Of a stretch of 48,394 bases of DNA, positions 26,135 to 34,146 are shown one piece after another. The stretch is from Rhizobiales bacterium UBA3584. GTDB lineage: Bacteria; Pseudomonadota; Alphaproteobacteria; Rhizobiales; Devosiaceae. Numbering within the stretch: position 1 is the stretch's first letter; each line of letters begins with the position of its first letter. The DNA lies in contig DFMV01000016.1 of assembly GCA_002375765.1 (NCBI GenBank), positions 1 to 48,394 of the forward strand, in the 5' to 3' direction. The position numbers were made by a program, and so were the translations under genes. The notes below the pieces were generated by a model that worked only from the letters and a program-made list of their open reading frames with translations, was not told the DNA's origin and did no database searches.

Positions 26135-26405
26135 TAGAGCCTGTCATGTTGAAATGGAAGCACCTGTGTTGTCGTCCGCCGGATGCATCCGGCGTTCGAG
26201 CGGGCGCATGCGATGCCAGCCATCTCATAAGCCCGTTCGGGCGTCGGGGCACCGGCGGACGGCAACCCGAAGGGCCGGGCGGCTGCGCCCCAAATCCTTC
26301 GCAAGCCCACTTGCCCGTATCAAGATACGGGCGGCGCGGTCTTACTCGACCTTGGACCGCAGGCGCTCCGGCACAGGTGTTTCCATTTCAACATGACAGG
26401 CTCTA
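26135..26405. mobile_element. MITE-like element, 34-bp inverted repeats, TA flanks
   Basis: Terminal inverted repeats at 26135-26168 and 26372-26405 agree at 33 of 34 positions. Each begins with TA followed by GAGCCTGTCATG, so a 267-bp element (26137-26403) is flanked by TA, the target duplication of IS630/Tc1-mariner elements. The inside has no ORF of note. It is rich in hairpins: the perfect palindrome GCCGGATGCATCCGGC (26178-26193), GCCCGTTCGGGC (26231-26242) and GCCCGTATC/GATACGGGC (26313-26332). No transposase is encoded, so it would need one elsewhere. The right end supplies the stop codon of the neighbouring gene. Confidence 0.75.
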
Positions 26406-26795
26406 AGGGTAGGTATAACCCACGATCCGGAGCGTCAGTCGCTCCGGATCGATCTCTTGTGAAAACCCCAGTCCAACCGCGGTATCACTTTCTGCCGGAA
26501 GATAGTCGAGCGTGACCCTGGCGGTTTCGCTTTGGCCGCCGCCCAGCGCAATGGTGCCCTCGAGCACCACGTCCGAAATCGTGACGTGACCCTGATTGCT
26601 GACAGTGACCTCGACCGCATAACCGTCCGCGACGGCCAGTGTCTTGCCCAAGGCAAATCCGATCTGCGGCTCGCCTCCGGTTCGGGTCAGGGCTTCAAAG
26701 GCAATAAAGCCCGCCAGCGCCAGCACAAGCACCGCGCTCGCTGCGGCGACGATCCACTCGACCTGCTCACCTGATTTACCTTTACCGGGTGCCAT
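26403..26795 (-). CDS. TIGR02588-type membrane-anchored protein
   Basis: This 130-residue protein has a single membrane helix (about 14-35) and a beta-rich C-terminal domain outside the cytoplasm (VEVTVSNQGHVTISDVVLEG). It fits my recollection of family TIGR02588, which is found next to TIGR02587 as here; no function is known. ATG at 26795 is chosen, with AGGAG 6 nt upstream; GTG at 26798 is an alternative. The TAG stop consists of the TA flank and first base of the MITE, so the native C-terminus may have been altered by the insertion. Confidence 0.7.
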   Translation of the reverse strand: MAPGKGKSGEQVEWIVAAASAVLVLALAGFIAFEALTRTGGEPQIGFALGKTLAVADGYAVEVTVSNQGHVTISDVVLEGTIALGGGQSETARVTLDYLPAESDTAVGLGFSQEIDPERLTLRIVGYTYP

Positions 26796-26804
26796 CACGC
26801 GCTC

Positions 26805-27647
26805 CTAAAGGATCAGCCGCGCCGCCGAGGCGCCAATGGCTGCTGGAAAACCGAGTACGACCGTAACCCGCAACGCTCTCTCGAATGCCATGCCGTCGAT
26901 CTGGCCGAGCACCCACAGGCTTGCCAGGCTGATCACCAGCGCCACCATGTAGCCCGAGACCGTGAAGCGCAGGAACGCGCTCCACCAAGGCGTTTCCGGC
27001 GAAATTTCGCTGCCGCCCGCAAACGAGGCGGCAAAGACGAAGGCATGCATGAGGGCCAGCGAGAGCGGAATCAGCGCCAGCGCGTGCCAGGCTGTCATGC
27101 GAAAGGAAATGAGCTGCATTTCTTCGGTCGGTGCCACGTTGAGCGAGAGAAACAGCGCCCCCGCTGCCATGATCAGCATTTCGCCGCCGAATGTTTCTTC
27201 CCTTTTGGCCGGCTCGGAATCACCGCCGAACTGGGCCCGCCCCAACATGGCGCCGAGCGCGGCGGGAAAGGTCTGGATCGCGATTTTCCCCATCGTCTCG
27301 CTCAGGCTTCCCGGACTGCCCAATATGGCCAGCACCACCATGATCGCCGAGCTTGTGACGATCCCGATGCCATAGGCGATGGTTACATCCCGCAAATCCT
27401 GCCGCCAGTCACGTGTGCTTTCGAACCCGATCTCGCGCGAAAGCCGCATCAGGAAGTGAAACCCGACAACCAGCAGAACCAGCAGGCGCCAACGGTCCAG
27501 CGTCATGCCCAACTGCCACATCTCCATGGTCATCAGCATGGGCAGCGCAAATATCAGGGCGCCACCAGCGCCGCGCAGCAGGCCAATTGGAAACAGGCCC
27601 TGCTGTTGTTTCGATTGCGCGCGCGTGGCCACGGGTCGCCCATCCAT
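26805..27647 (-). CDS. TIGR02587-type integral membrane protein
   Basis: This 280-residue protein has about seven predicted membrane segments, for example GALIFALPMLMTMEMWQLGM and MVALVISLASLWVLGQI. It fits family TIGR02587, whose members pair with TIGR02588 in rhizobia and relatives. No catalytic motif is seen and the role is unknown. It is upstream of and co-oriented with the TIGR02588 gene, with a 9-bp gap, so the two probably form a membrane complex. No strong binding site precedes the start at 27647, leaving the N-terminus slightly uncertain. Confidence 0.72.
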   Translation of the reverse strand: MDGRPVATRAQSKQQQGLFPIGLLRGAGGALIFALPMLMTMEMWQLGMTLDRWRLLVLLVVGFHFLMRLSREIGFESTRDWRQDLRDVTIAYGIGIVTSSAIMVVLAILGSPGSLSETMGKIAIQTFPAALGAMLGRAQFGGDSEPAKREETFGGEMLIMAAGALFLSLNVAPTEEMQLISFRMTAWHALALIPLSLALMHAFVFAASFAGGSEISPETPWWSAFLRFTVSGYMVALVISLASLWVLGQIDGMAFERALRVTVVLGFPAAIGASAARLIL

Positions 27648-27727
27648 TATGACAGATACGGCGATAACGGGCCCCAGGCGCCGCGAGTTCCGTCAGGCGG
27701 ACGGCCAACCCAACGCGCGTTCGGCGA

Positions 27728-27741
27728 TGACAGGCTCTAGC
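27728..27741. repeat. Solitary MITE end at the GntR stop codon
   Basis: ATGACAGGCTCTAG repeats the terminal bases of the right MITE end (26392-26405), in the same orientation. The GntR gene stop codon (27737-27739) lies in it. No second end is found nearby, so it is a remnant or a solo end. Confidence 0.55.
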
Positions 27742-28549
27742 CGCTTGTTTTAGCGCTCTTCCGCCGTTTCCCGGTTCGCCCTCGGGCCACGGGATCGTGC
27801 AGGAAATCCCCGTTCAGCTCCGCCTGCAGGTCGAGCATGGACCGTTCGGCATAGGCCATGTGATCGGCCATGATCCTGTGGACGGCGTCCGCATCGCCAG
27901 CCTGCATGGCGGCGATCATCTGGCGCTGATATTCGATGCCCTGCGCGCGCAGCACCGGCTTGGGCTGCACATAGATATCGTGACAGACGGCAAGGTCTTT
28001 CAAAAGCCGCTGCAAGAACCGGCAGGTGAAGGCGAGCAGCGCATTGTCGGCATATTCGGCCACCACCGCATGGAAATCGAGTTCGGCCATGCGCTGGTCC
28101 CAGCGCTCCTGCGCGTCGGCCGGCTCGTGATCGTAAATTGCGATGATGTCATCGAGCCGCTGATAGGCGGCGGCGTCCATATTGGCCATAGCGCTGACCG
28201 CGACCAGTGGCTCGAGCACCTTGCGCAGCGCATAGATGTCGCCAATCGTCACCGTCTTGGCGAACAGATAGTTGGACAGCAGGCTCATCGCCCGGCTTTC
28301 CGACATGGTGTCGATAAACGCCCCGCCGCCCGGCCCGGTGCGGGTGCGGATCAATCCCTGCACTTCGAGCGATTTCAGCGCCTCCCGGATCGTCCCCTTG
28401 GACGCCGCGTATTGCTCCATCAATTCGCGCTCCTGCGGCAGCCGGTCTCCCGGCTGCAACCCGTGCTCGATGATGGTTTTCTTGATCGCATCGACGATTT
28501 CGTCGGTACGCTTGCGGCGGAGAGGGGCGGGGGTGTCGAGGGCGTTCAT
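27737..28549 (-). CDS. FCD-domain GntR regulator (FadR subfamily)
   Basis: This 270-residue repressor-type regulator has an N-terminal winged helix (about residues 10-75; LPQERELMEQYAASKGTIRE) and an all-helical FCD ligand domain with the usual metal-site histidines (LDFHAVVAE and IMADHM). Family members bind short palindromes and respond to organic acids or amino acids. It sits downstream of, and on the same strand as, the peptide transporter operon, so it may control that operon through the paired palindromes at 34001-34046. The start at 28549 has GGAG 8 nt upstream. An in-frame ATG at 28606 would translate part of a palindromic repeat. The stop codon lies within the solo MITE end, so the C-terminus may be altered. 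Confidence 0.85.
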   Translation of the reverse strand: MNALDTPAPLRRKRTDEIVDAIKKTIIEHGLQPGDRLPQERELMEQYAASKGTIREALKSLEVQGLIRTRTGPGGGAFIDTMSESRAMSLLSNYLFAKTVTIGDIYALRKVLEPLVAVSAMANMDAAAYQRLDDIIAIYDHEPADAQERWDQRMAELDFHAVVAEYADNALLAFTCRFLQRLLKDLAVCHDIYVQPKPVLRAQGIEYQRQMIAAMQAGDADAVHRIMADHMAYAERSMLDLQAELNGDFLHDPVARGRTGKRRKSAKTSG

Positions 28550-28573
28550 ATCTTTTGCTCCACCCACCAGTCT

Positions 28574-28672
28574 GTCACCCCGGCCTTGAGCCGGGGTCCA
28601 GTACACGCAGGTCTCGCGGTTGAAACGCCGACGCTGACGGTTACTGGTTCCCGGGTCTCCGCCCGGGATGAC
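28574..28672. repeat. ~100-bp palindromic intergenic repeat, copy 1
   Basis: This repeat starts GTCACCCCGGCC and ends CCGGGATGAC, so its ends are mutually complementary. It contains an inner CCCCGGCCTTGAGCCGGGG hairpin and a second hairpin CCCGGGTCTCCGCCCGGG. It lies between the ABC ATPase and GntR genes. Copy 2 at 38583-38682 has the same orientation. Elements of this type are common between alphaproteobacterial genes. Confidence 0.75.
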
Positions 28673-28723
28673 GATTGTGGGGCGGACGGGATGATGGAGG
28701 GTATGGGGTTTTTAGGGAACATC

Positions 28724-29524
28724 TTACTGAGCCGCTGCGGCCAGCCTGGGCGCGCTGGCAATCAACTCCCTTGTATAGTCGTGGCCCGGCGCCGCAAACA
28801 GTTTCTCGGCAGTGTCCAGTTCCACCATCTCGCCCAGATACATGACCCCGACCCGGTCCGATACCGATTCCACGACCGCCAGATCGTGGCTGATGAACAG
28901 GTAGGACAGCCCGAATTCGCGCTTGAGATCGTCCAGCAGCAACAGCACCTGCGCCTGTACCGAGACGTCGAGCGCCGAGACCGGCTCATCGAGGACCATG
29001 ATTTTCGCTTCCGCCGCCAGGGCCCGCGCGATGGCGATACGCTGCGCCTGCCCACCGGAAAATTCGTGCGGATAGCGCTCCAGCGTGTCCCTGGGCATCT
29101 GCACGGCTTCGAGCAGATCGCGCTTTCTCGCCTTGCGCTTTCCGGCATCATAGCCGCGCAGAAGGTTGAGCGGCACATCAAGAATCTTGTCTATCGTCTT
29201 GCGTGGATTCAGAGAAGCAACAGGGTCCTGAAACACGTACTGGATCATCCGCCCGAACGCCCGCGAGCCTTCCGACTGCAGCGCGTCATATCCCTTGCCC
29301 CCGATTTCGATGGAGCCCGAGGTTGGCGTTTCCAGCCCCACTAGCATGCGCGCGATGGTCGATTTCCCCGATCCGCTCTCGCCCACAATGGCCAGCGTTT
29401 CCCCCTGCCTGAGTTCAAGCGTCACGCCCTTTACGGCCTGAACCTCGTGGCTCTTGCCACCAAACAGCGTCCGATTGCCCCCGAAGGTCTTGACCAGATC
29501 TTTTACGACGATGGCATTGCTCAT
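28724..29524 (-). CDS. Peptide ABC transporter ATPase (DppF/OppF type)
   Basis: This 266-residue ATPase has Walker A GESGSGKS (48-55), a Q-loop in YVFQDPVASLNPR, signature FSGGQAQRIAIARAL and Walker B IMVLDEPVSALD. The C-terminal DYTRELIASAP matches the oligopeptide/dipeptide family tail. The start codon at 29524 overlaps the upstream stop as ATGA, showing coupling to the permease-ATPase fusion. It is the second of the two ATPases such transporters need, the first being the C-terminal half of the fusion. Confidence 0.9.
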   Translation of the reverse strand: MSNAIVVKDLVKTFGGNRTLFGGKSHEVQAVKGVTLELRQGETLAIVGESGSGKSTIARMLVGLETPTSGSIEIGGKGYDALQSEGSRAFGRMIQYVFQDPVASLNPRKTIDKILDVPLNLLRGYDAGKRKARKRDLLEAVQMPRDTLERYPHEFSGGQAQRIAIARALAAEAKIMVLDEPVSALDVSVQAQVLLLLDDLKREFGLSYLFISHDLAVVESVSDRVGVMYLGEMVELDTAEKLFAAPGHDYTRELIASAPRLAAAAQ

Positions 29525-31311
29525 GGCTGGCCCTCCGCAAACAGGGGCCGGACGGTGGCAAGAAAATCCTTGCCCTTGCCCAGCTCCGGCACGCAGGCGA
29601 TCAGTTTTTTGGTGTAATCGTGCTGGGGATCGCGCAGCACATCCGGCGTCTTCCCGCTTTCGACGATAAGGCCATCCTTCATCACCGCAACCCGGTCGCA
29701 CACCTGGGCGACAACCCCGAAATCGTGGGTAATGAGCAACAGCGCCAACCCGCGCTCGCGCCGCAGATCTTGCAGCAGGTCGAGAATTTTCGCCTGCACG
29801 GTCACGTCCAGCGCCGTTGTCGGCTCGTCGGCGATGATGATGTCGGGATCGTTGGCCAGCGCCATGGCAATGCCGATGCGCTGGCGCTGCCCGCCGCTCA
29901 ATTGGTGCGGGAAGGCGTCGACCCTCTCGGCGGCATCGCGAATGCCCACCTGTTCCATCAGCGCGATAGCCCGCTGTCTCGCTTCCGCCTTGCCGACCGG
30001 CTGATGCGTTGTGATAGCTTCGGCGATCTGCTCGCCCACCTTGTAGAGGGGGTGGAGCGTCGTCAGCGGGTCCTGAAACACATAGGCGACTTTCGAGCCG
30101 CGCAGCGCCCTGATGCCGCTTTCCGACCGCGAGAACACGTCCTCGCCCTCGATGGACACCGACCCGCCGGTGATGATGCCCGGCGGGGAGGCGACAAGCC
30201 CGAGCAACGACAGGGCGGTGACCGATTTGCCCGACCCGGACTCCCCGATCAGCCCCATGCACTCGCCCTTGTTGAGCGTGAAGGAAATATCCTTGACCGC
30301 TGGAATGGTCGCCCGGCCGCGCTGGAAACTGGTTTCGAGATTGCGCACGTCGAGTATGGCAGTGGGTTTGTCTTGGGGCTCGGCGGCCTTCTTGCGCTCG
30401 ATGCGCGTCACCGAAAGCGGGCGCGTTAGATCCCCGGCCCGCAGGCGCGGATCGAGCACGTCGCGCACGCCATCGCCCAAAAGATTGATGCTCATGACGA
30501 TGGCAAAGATCATCAGTCCGGGAATGACCGATACATGCGGGGCATTGAACAAAAGGCTGCGCCCTTCGCCCAGCATCGAGCCAAGGTCCGATTGCGGCGG
30601 CTGTGCGCCAAGTCCCAGGAACGACAGCCCGGCGGTTTCAAGGATCATCCAGCCCACAGTGGTCGACATGGTGATCACGATCACCGGCAACACATTGGGC
30701 AGCACTTCGGAAAACAGGATCGCCGTGTGCGATTTGCCCGAAAGCCGGGCGGCGTCAACGAATTCCCGGCCGGCCAGCCCCACCGTGATGCCGCGCACGT
30801 TGCGGGCAAAGAACGGGATATTGACGACCGCGATGGCGTAAAGCGCGTTCAGCAGCCCCGGCCCGAGCACCGCGACAATGGCCAGTGCGAGCAGGATATA
30901 GGGAAACGCCATCAGCATATCGATGCCGCGCATCAATATGGTATCGGTGGTGCCCCGCGCATAACCCGAAACCAGCCCGATCAGCGAGCCGATCAGCGCC
31001 GCGATCAGCGTCGCCGAAAGCCCCACGGCAATCGACACTCGCGACCCCCAGATCAGCCGGGCCAGAATGTCTCGGCCCAAATGGTCGGTGCCCAGCAAAT
31101 GCCCGTCCGAAAAGATCGGCTGCAGCCGGTTGGCGGGCAGGGTGATGTCGGGGTCGGGAATGGGCAGCAACGGAGCGAGCAATGCCATCGCCCCGATCAG
31201 GACAAGGATGACAAGCCCCCCGGCCGCCAGCCGGTTGTTGAGCAAAAGGCTCCAGCTCGAGAGCCGTGCCGAGGACGCCTGAGGCGCGGTGGTCGCGATC
31301 GCCTGGGTCAT
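29521..31311 (-). CDS. Peptide ABC permease-ATPase fusion (DppC-DppD)
   Basis: This 596-residue single-chain protein joins a DppC-type permease to a DppD-type ATPase. The permease half (about 1-290) has six membrane segments, the HLLGTDHLGRDILARLIWG motif and the EAA-like loop FVDAARLSGKS. The ATPase half (from about 315) has Walker A GESGSGKS, signature LSGGQRQRIGIAMAL and Walker B IIIADEPTTALD. The linker is short and charged. Natural fusions of this pair are known in alphaproteobacteria; there is no sign of a sequencing frameshift. It overlaps both neighbouring genes by 4 bp. Confidence 0.92.
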   Translation of the reverse strand: MTQAIATTAPQASSARLSSWSLLLNNRLAAGGLVILVLIGAMALLAPLLPIPDPDITLPANRLQPIFSDGHLLGTDHLGRDILARLIWGSRVSIAVGLSATLIAALIGSLIGLVSGYARGTTDTILMRGIDMLMAFPYILLALAIVAVLGPGLLNALYAIAVVNIPFFARNVRGITVGLAGREFVDAARLSGKSHTAILFSEVLPNVLPVIVITMSTTVGWMILETAGLSFLGLGAQPPQSDLGSMLGEGRSLLFNAPHVSVIPGLMIFAIVMSINLLGDGVRDVLDPRLRAGDLTRPLSVTRIERKKAAEPQDKPTAILDVRNLETSFQRGRATIPAVKDISFTLNKGECMGLIGESGSGKSVTALSLLGLVASPPGIITGGSVSIEGEDVFSRSESGIRALRGSKVAYVFQDPLTTLHPLYKVGEQIAEAITTHQPVGKAEARQRAIALMEQVGIRDAAERVDAFPHQLSGGQRQRIGIAMALANDPDIIIADEPTTALDVTVQAKILDLLQDLRRERGLALLLITHDFGVVAQVCDRVAVMKDGLIVESGKTPDVLRDPQHDYTKKLIACVPELGKGKDFLATVRPLFAEGQP

Positions 31312-32255
31312 GTCTTGAGCCTCGGGTCGAGAATGGCCTGCGCCACATCGGCGAGCAGGTTGATGAGGACGTAAGTGACAGCAACCACCAGCACTCCGCC
31401 CTGCACCAGAAGAATGTCACGGGTGGAAATGGCGTTGACCAGCATCGCCCCGATGCCTGGCCACTGGAACACGGTCTCGATATAGACCGCACCACCCATC
31501 ACGAACCCGGCCTGGATGCCGATCACGGGAATGATCGACACCAGCGCCGCCTTGAAGGCGTGCCGGTAGATCACAGCGCCTTCGTTGAGCCCCTTGGCCC
31601 GCGCCGTGCGCACGAAATCCTGCCGCAGCACTTCGAGCATGGCCGCGCGGGTGAGCCGCGCGATAACGCCGGTCGCGACAATGGCCAGCGTGGTGGCGGG
31701 CAGGATCAGATGGATCAGAAGGTCAGGCAGGTCGCCCCCGCCATAGACGGCATACATGCCCGAAGCGGGCAGCACGCGCCATTGCACGGCGAACAGGAGG
31801 ATGAAGATCAGCCCCAGCCAGAAAGCGGGCGTGGAAATGCCGATCAGCACAAAGAACGTGACGATCCGGTCGGTCCAGCCGAACTGGCGGACCGCCGAAA
31901 CAACTCCGGCCAAAAGGCCAAGGATCGAACACAGGATCATCGAGGCGCCGGCAAGGATCAGCGTTGCGCTGAAACGCTCGAGAATTTCATCGAGCACCGG
32001 ACGGTTGAGTCTGAACGACCGGCCGAAATCGCCCTGAAGGACATTGGTGATCCAGGCGATGTACTGCTCGGGAAGCGAGCGGTCGAGCCCGAGATCGCGA
32101 TTGACGCGCTCGACATTTTCCGGCGTGGCGTAGGCACCCAGAATGGCCGTGGCCGGATCGCCGGGGATCATGGCCATGATCCCGAACACAATGATCGAAA
32201 GCCCGAACAATACGGGTATGGCGGCAACGAGCCGCTTGGCGATATAGGCCAGCAT
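31308..32255 (-). CDS. Peptide ABC permease (DppB type)
   Basis: This 315-residue permease opens with the family signature IAKRLVAAIPVLFGLSIIVF. It continues with MIPGDPATAI, the LDRSLPEQYIAWI segment typical of DppB/OppB, and six predicted membrane helices. The EAA loop is FVRTARAKGLNEG. It pairs with the permease half of the downstream fusion. The stop overlaps the fusion start as ATGA. A hairpin at 32287-32303 separates it from the binding-protein gene. Confidence 0.92.
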   Translation of the reverse strand: MLAYIAKRLVAAIPVLFGLSIIVFGIMAMIPGDPATAILGAYATPENVERVNRDLGLDRSLPEQYIAWITNVLQGDFGRSFRLNRPVLDEILERFSATLILAGASMILCSILGLLAGVVSAVRQFGWTDRIVTFFVLIGISTPAFWLGLIFILLFAVQWRVLPASGMYAVYGGGDLPDLLIHLILPATTLAIVATGVIARLTRAAMLEVLRQDFVRTARAKGLNEGAVIYRHAFKAALVSIIPVIGIQAGFVMGGAVYIETVFQWPGIGAMLVNAISTRDILLVQGGVLVVAVTYVLINLLADVAQAILDPRLKT

Positions 32256-32286
32256 GGGCGGCCTCCTCTGTCCCTCCGGTGGAGAC

Positions 32287-32303
32287 CGGCGGTTCTCCCG
32301 CCG
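32287..32303 (-). terminator. Intercistronic hairpin, peptide SBP / permease
   Basis: CGGCGG and CCGCCG arms with a 5-nt loop lie in the 81-bp gap. There is no U-tract. It probably helps keep the binding-protein message more abundant than the permease message. Confidence 0.4.
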
Positions 32304-32336
32304 ATCCCGGTAGTCGCTGGTAGCCCGTCAGGCGCC

Positions 32337-33890
32337 CTATTGCTTGGAGACGTCGCCCAGTTGCAGCAGGAAGCTCGGCTGCAGCGAGAAGCCCTCCACC
32401 GCTTCGGTCGTCACCGCATTCTGCTGCCAGTTGGCGACGAAGATCCAGGGTGCGTCTTCATAGACGATTTCCTGCATCTGCTTGTAGAGATCGCCGCGCG
32501 CTTCGATGTCGGTTTCCACCCGCGCCGCCTCGAGCAATTCATCGACCTCTTCATTGGAATAGTACGACGAATTGAAGCCCCCGGCCTCCGGCCAGGCATT
32601 GGTGCGAAGCGTCAGGAAGGGCAGAACGTCCGGATCGTTGGTCATCCATGCCATTTCCGCCATGTCGACATCCTCGCCGAGACCAGGATTCACGATCCCC
32701 AGGAAGGTGTTCCATTCATAGGTCTCGATCGTCACATCGAACCCAACGGCCTCAAGATCGGCCTGGATGGCCGTGCCCATGGTGATCGGATCGAGCATGC
32801 CCGAACCACCTTCGGTGACATAGAAGGTGACCTCGGGGTTATCGACCCCGGCTTCGCTCAGCAATTGCTCGGCCATGTCAGGGTCGTACGGATAGGGCTC
32901 GAGATCTTCGTTATAGGCCCAGTTGAACGCCGGAGCGATCGGGCTGTCCGAGACCGTGGCCGTACCCTGCAAAATATCGTTGACCAGAGCGTCCTTGTTG
33001 ACCGCGTAGTTCGCGGCCTGGCGAACCAGCTTGTCGGCGAAAGGACCGTACTGGGCGTTCAGCATCACATACCAGACGTGCGGCCCTGCCTGCTCATAGA
33101 CCTCAAATGCGGAATCCTCCTCGAACTGGCTGACATTGTCGGGCGGAACTTCGACCATGACGTCGATGCCGCCTGAAAGCATTTCGGCAACCCGCGTGTT
33201 GGCATCGGTGATCGGCCGGAAGACCACGGCCTCGAGCGCCGGCGCGCCGTCCCAATAGTCGGGATTGGCTTCGACCACGACACGCGTGTTCGACTGCCAT
33301 TCGACAAACCGGTACGGACCGGTCCCCGACGGATTGCGCCCGTAATCGTCCACGTTGTCCATCACGCCTTGTGGCGACACGATGAGCCCCGTGGGATAGG
33401 CGAGGTTGGACAGAAACGGCGCGAACGGTTCGGTCAGAACAAACTCGACGGTGTGCTCGTCGATCACGTTGACGCTGTCGACGGCCGAAAAGTTGAACGA
33501 CAGCGGGAACGGACCCGTATCGTAATAGGGATGGTCCTCGTCCAGCATGCGATCGAAATTGAACTTCACCGCCTCGGCGTTGAACGGCGTGCCGTCGTGG
33601 AACGTGACACCTTCGCGCAGATTGAAGGTATAGGTCAGCCCATCGTCGGAAATCGTCCAGTCCGTGGCCAGAGCCGGTTCGACTTCCAGCGTGCCATCGG
33701 CATAGCGGACCAGCCCGTCATAGATGTTGACCAGGATGCGAAAGTCGTTGACCGCGGTGGAAACCTGCGGGTCGAGCGACTGCGGCTCGGCGATCTGGCC
33801 GACGATCAGGACATTGGGTGGGGTCTGGGCGACGACCGGCGATGCGGCCATCAGCGCGGCTATGGCGGCCCCGGCTAAAAGCTTTTTCAT
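32337..33890 (-). CDS. Peptide ABC substrate-binding protein (DppA type)
   Basis: This 517-residue family 5 periplasmic binding protein has a signal peptide (MKKLLAGAAIAALMAAS; cleavage near VVA, residue 21). It has the family pattern EPQSLDPQVSTAVND, the AVKFNFDRMLD segment and NPDYWDGAPALEAVVFRPI. The ligand may be a di- or oligopeptide, but glutathione, nickel and other small compounds are bound by relatives. The start at 33890 has AGGAGAGG close upstream. The frame is open for 106 more codons, which include repeat copy D and the operator region and are not coding. It is the first gene of a four-gene leftward operon and diverges from the DUF1028 gene. Confidence 0.9.
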   Translation of the reverse strand: MKKLLAGAAIAALMAASPVVAQTPPNVLIVGQIAEPQSLDPQVSTAVNDFRILVNIYDGLVRYADGTLEVEPALATDWTISDDGLTYTFNLREGVTFHDGTPFNAEAVKFNFDRMLDEDHPYYDTGPFPLSFNFSAVDSVNVIDEHTVEFVLTEPFAPFLSNLAYPTGLIVSPQGVMDNVDDYGRNPSGTGPYRFVEWQSNTRVVVEANPDYWDGAPALEAVVFRPITDANTRVAEMLSGGIDVMVEVPPDNVSQFEEDSAFEVYEQAGPHVWYVMLNAQYGPFADKLVRQAANYAVNKDALVNDILQGTATVSDSPIAPAFNWAYNEDLEPYPYDPDMAEQLLSEAGVDNPEVTFYVTEGGSGMLDPITMGTAIQADLEAVGFDVTIETYEWNTFLGIVNPGLGEDVDMAEMAWMTNDPDVLPFLTLRTNAWPEAGGFNSSYYSNEEVDELLEAARVETDIEARGDLYKQMQEIVYEDAPWIFVANWQQNAVTTEAVEGFSLQPSFLLQLGDVSKQ

Positions 33891-34000
33891 GACAACCTCT
33901 CCTTTGGCGCATTGGGTGCGCGGTAAACCAGTGAACGAACCTTTGCGGTTCTGACTTGGCCCCCCCAGAGCTTGCCTTGGAGGCGCTGGTCTGAAATTAA

Positions 34001-34046
34001 ATTTATCAGCATAAATGGACATGGCAATACATTTATCGCTATAAAT
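34001..34046. promoter_or_regulatory. Twin operators ATTTAT-N4-ATAAAT
   Basis: Two 16-bp palindromes with identical half-sites lie at 34001-34016 and 34031-34046. Their centres are 30 bp apart, close to three helical turns. A leftward promoter TTGCCA (34027-34022) with a 16-bp spacer and TAAATT (34005-34000) overlaps the first palindrome. The pair controls either or both divergent genes. The GntR protein at 27737-28549 is the best local candidate to bind it (inference). Confidence 0.7.
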
Positions 34047-34053
34047 TACACAA

Positions 34054-34098
34054 GGACTTTCAGAAAAAGTGGTCCCCACTTTCTCATCTCGAAAGTCC
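34054..34098. repeat. 45-bp palindromic repeat, copy D (new arms)
   Basis: The outer arms GGACTTTC and GAAAGTCC (perfect 8-bp pair) enclose a 29-nt core that agrees at 20 of 29 positions with copy A, including AAAAGTGG. The overall length is exactly that of copies A and B, yet the arms differ entirely. It lies in the leader of the DUF1028 gene. A second short hairpin, CCGCC/GGCGG (34115-34129), follows it. Confidence 0.7.
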
Positions 34099-34146
34099 GA
34101 GCGAAAAAGAAGATCCGCCTTAAAGGCGGCAGGGAGAGTTTTGCCC

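Noticed and set aside
28550..28606. N-terminal extension of the GntR protein (YWTPAQGRGD)
   Set aside because: This is translation of the palindromic repeat; the same peptide text appears in a frame at repeat copy 2.
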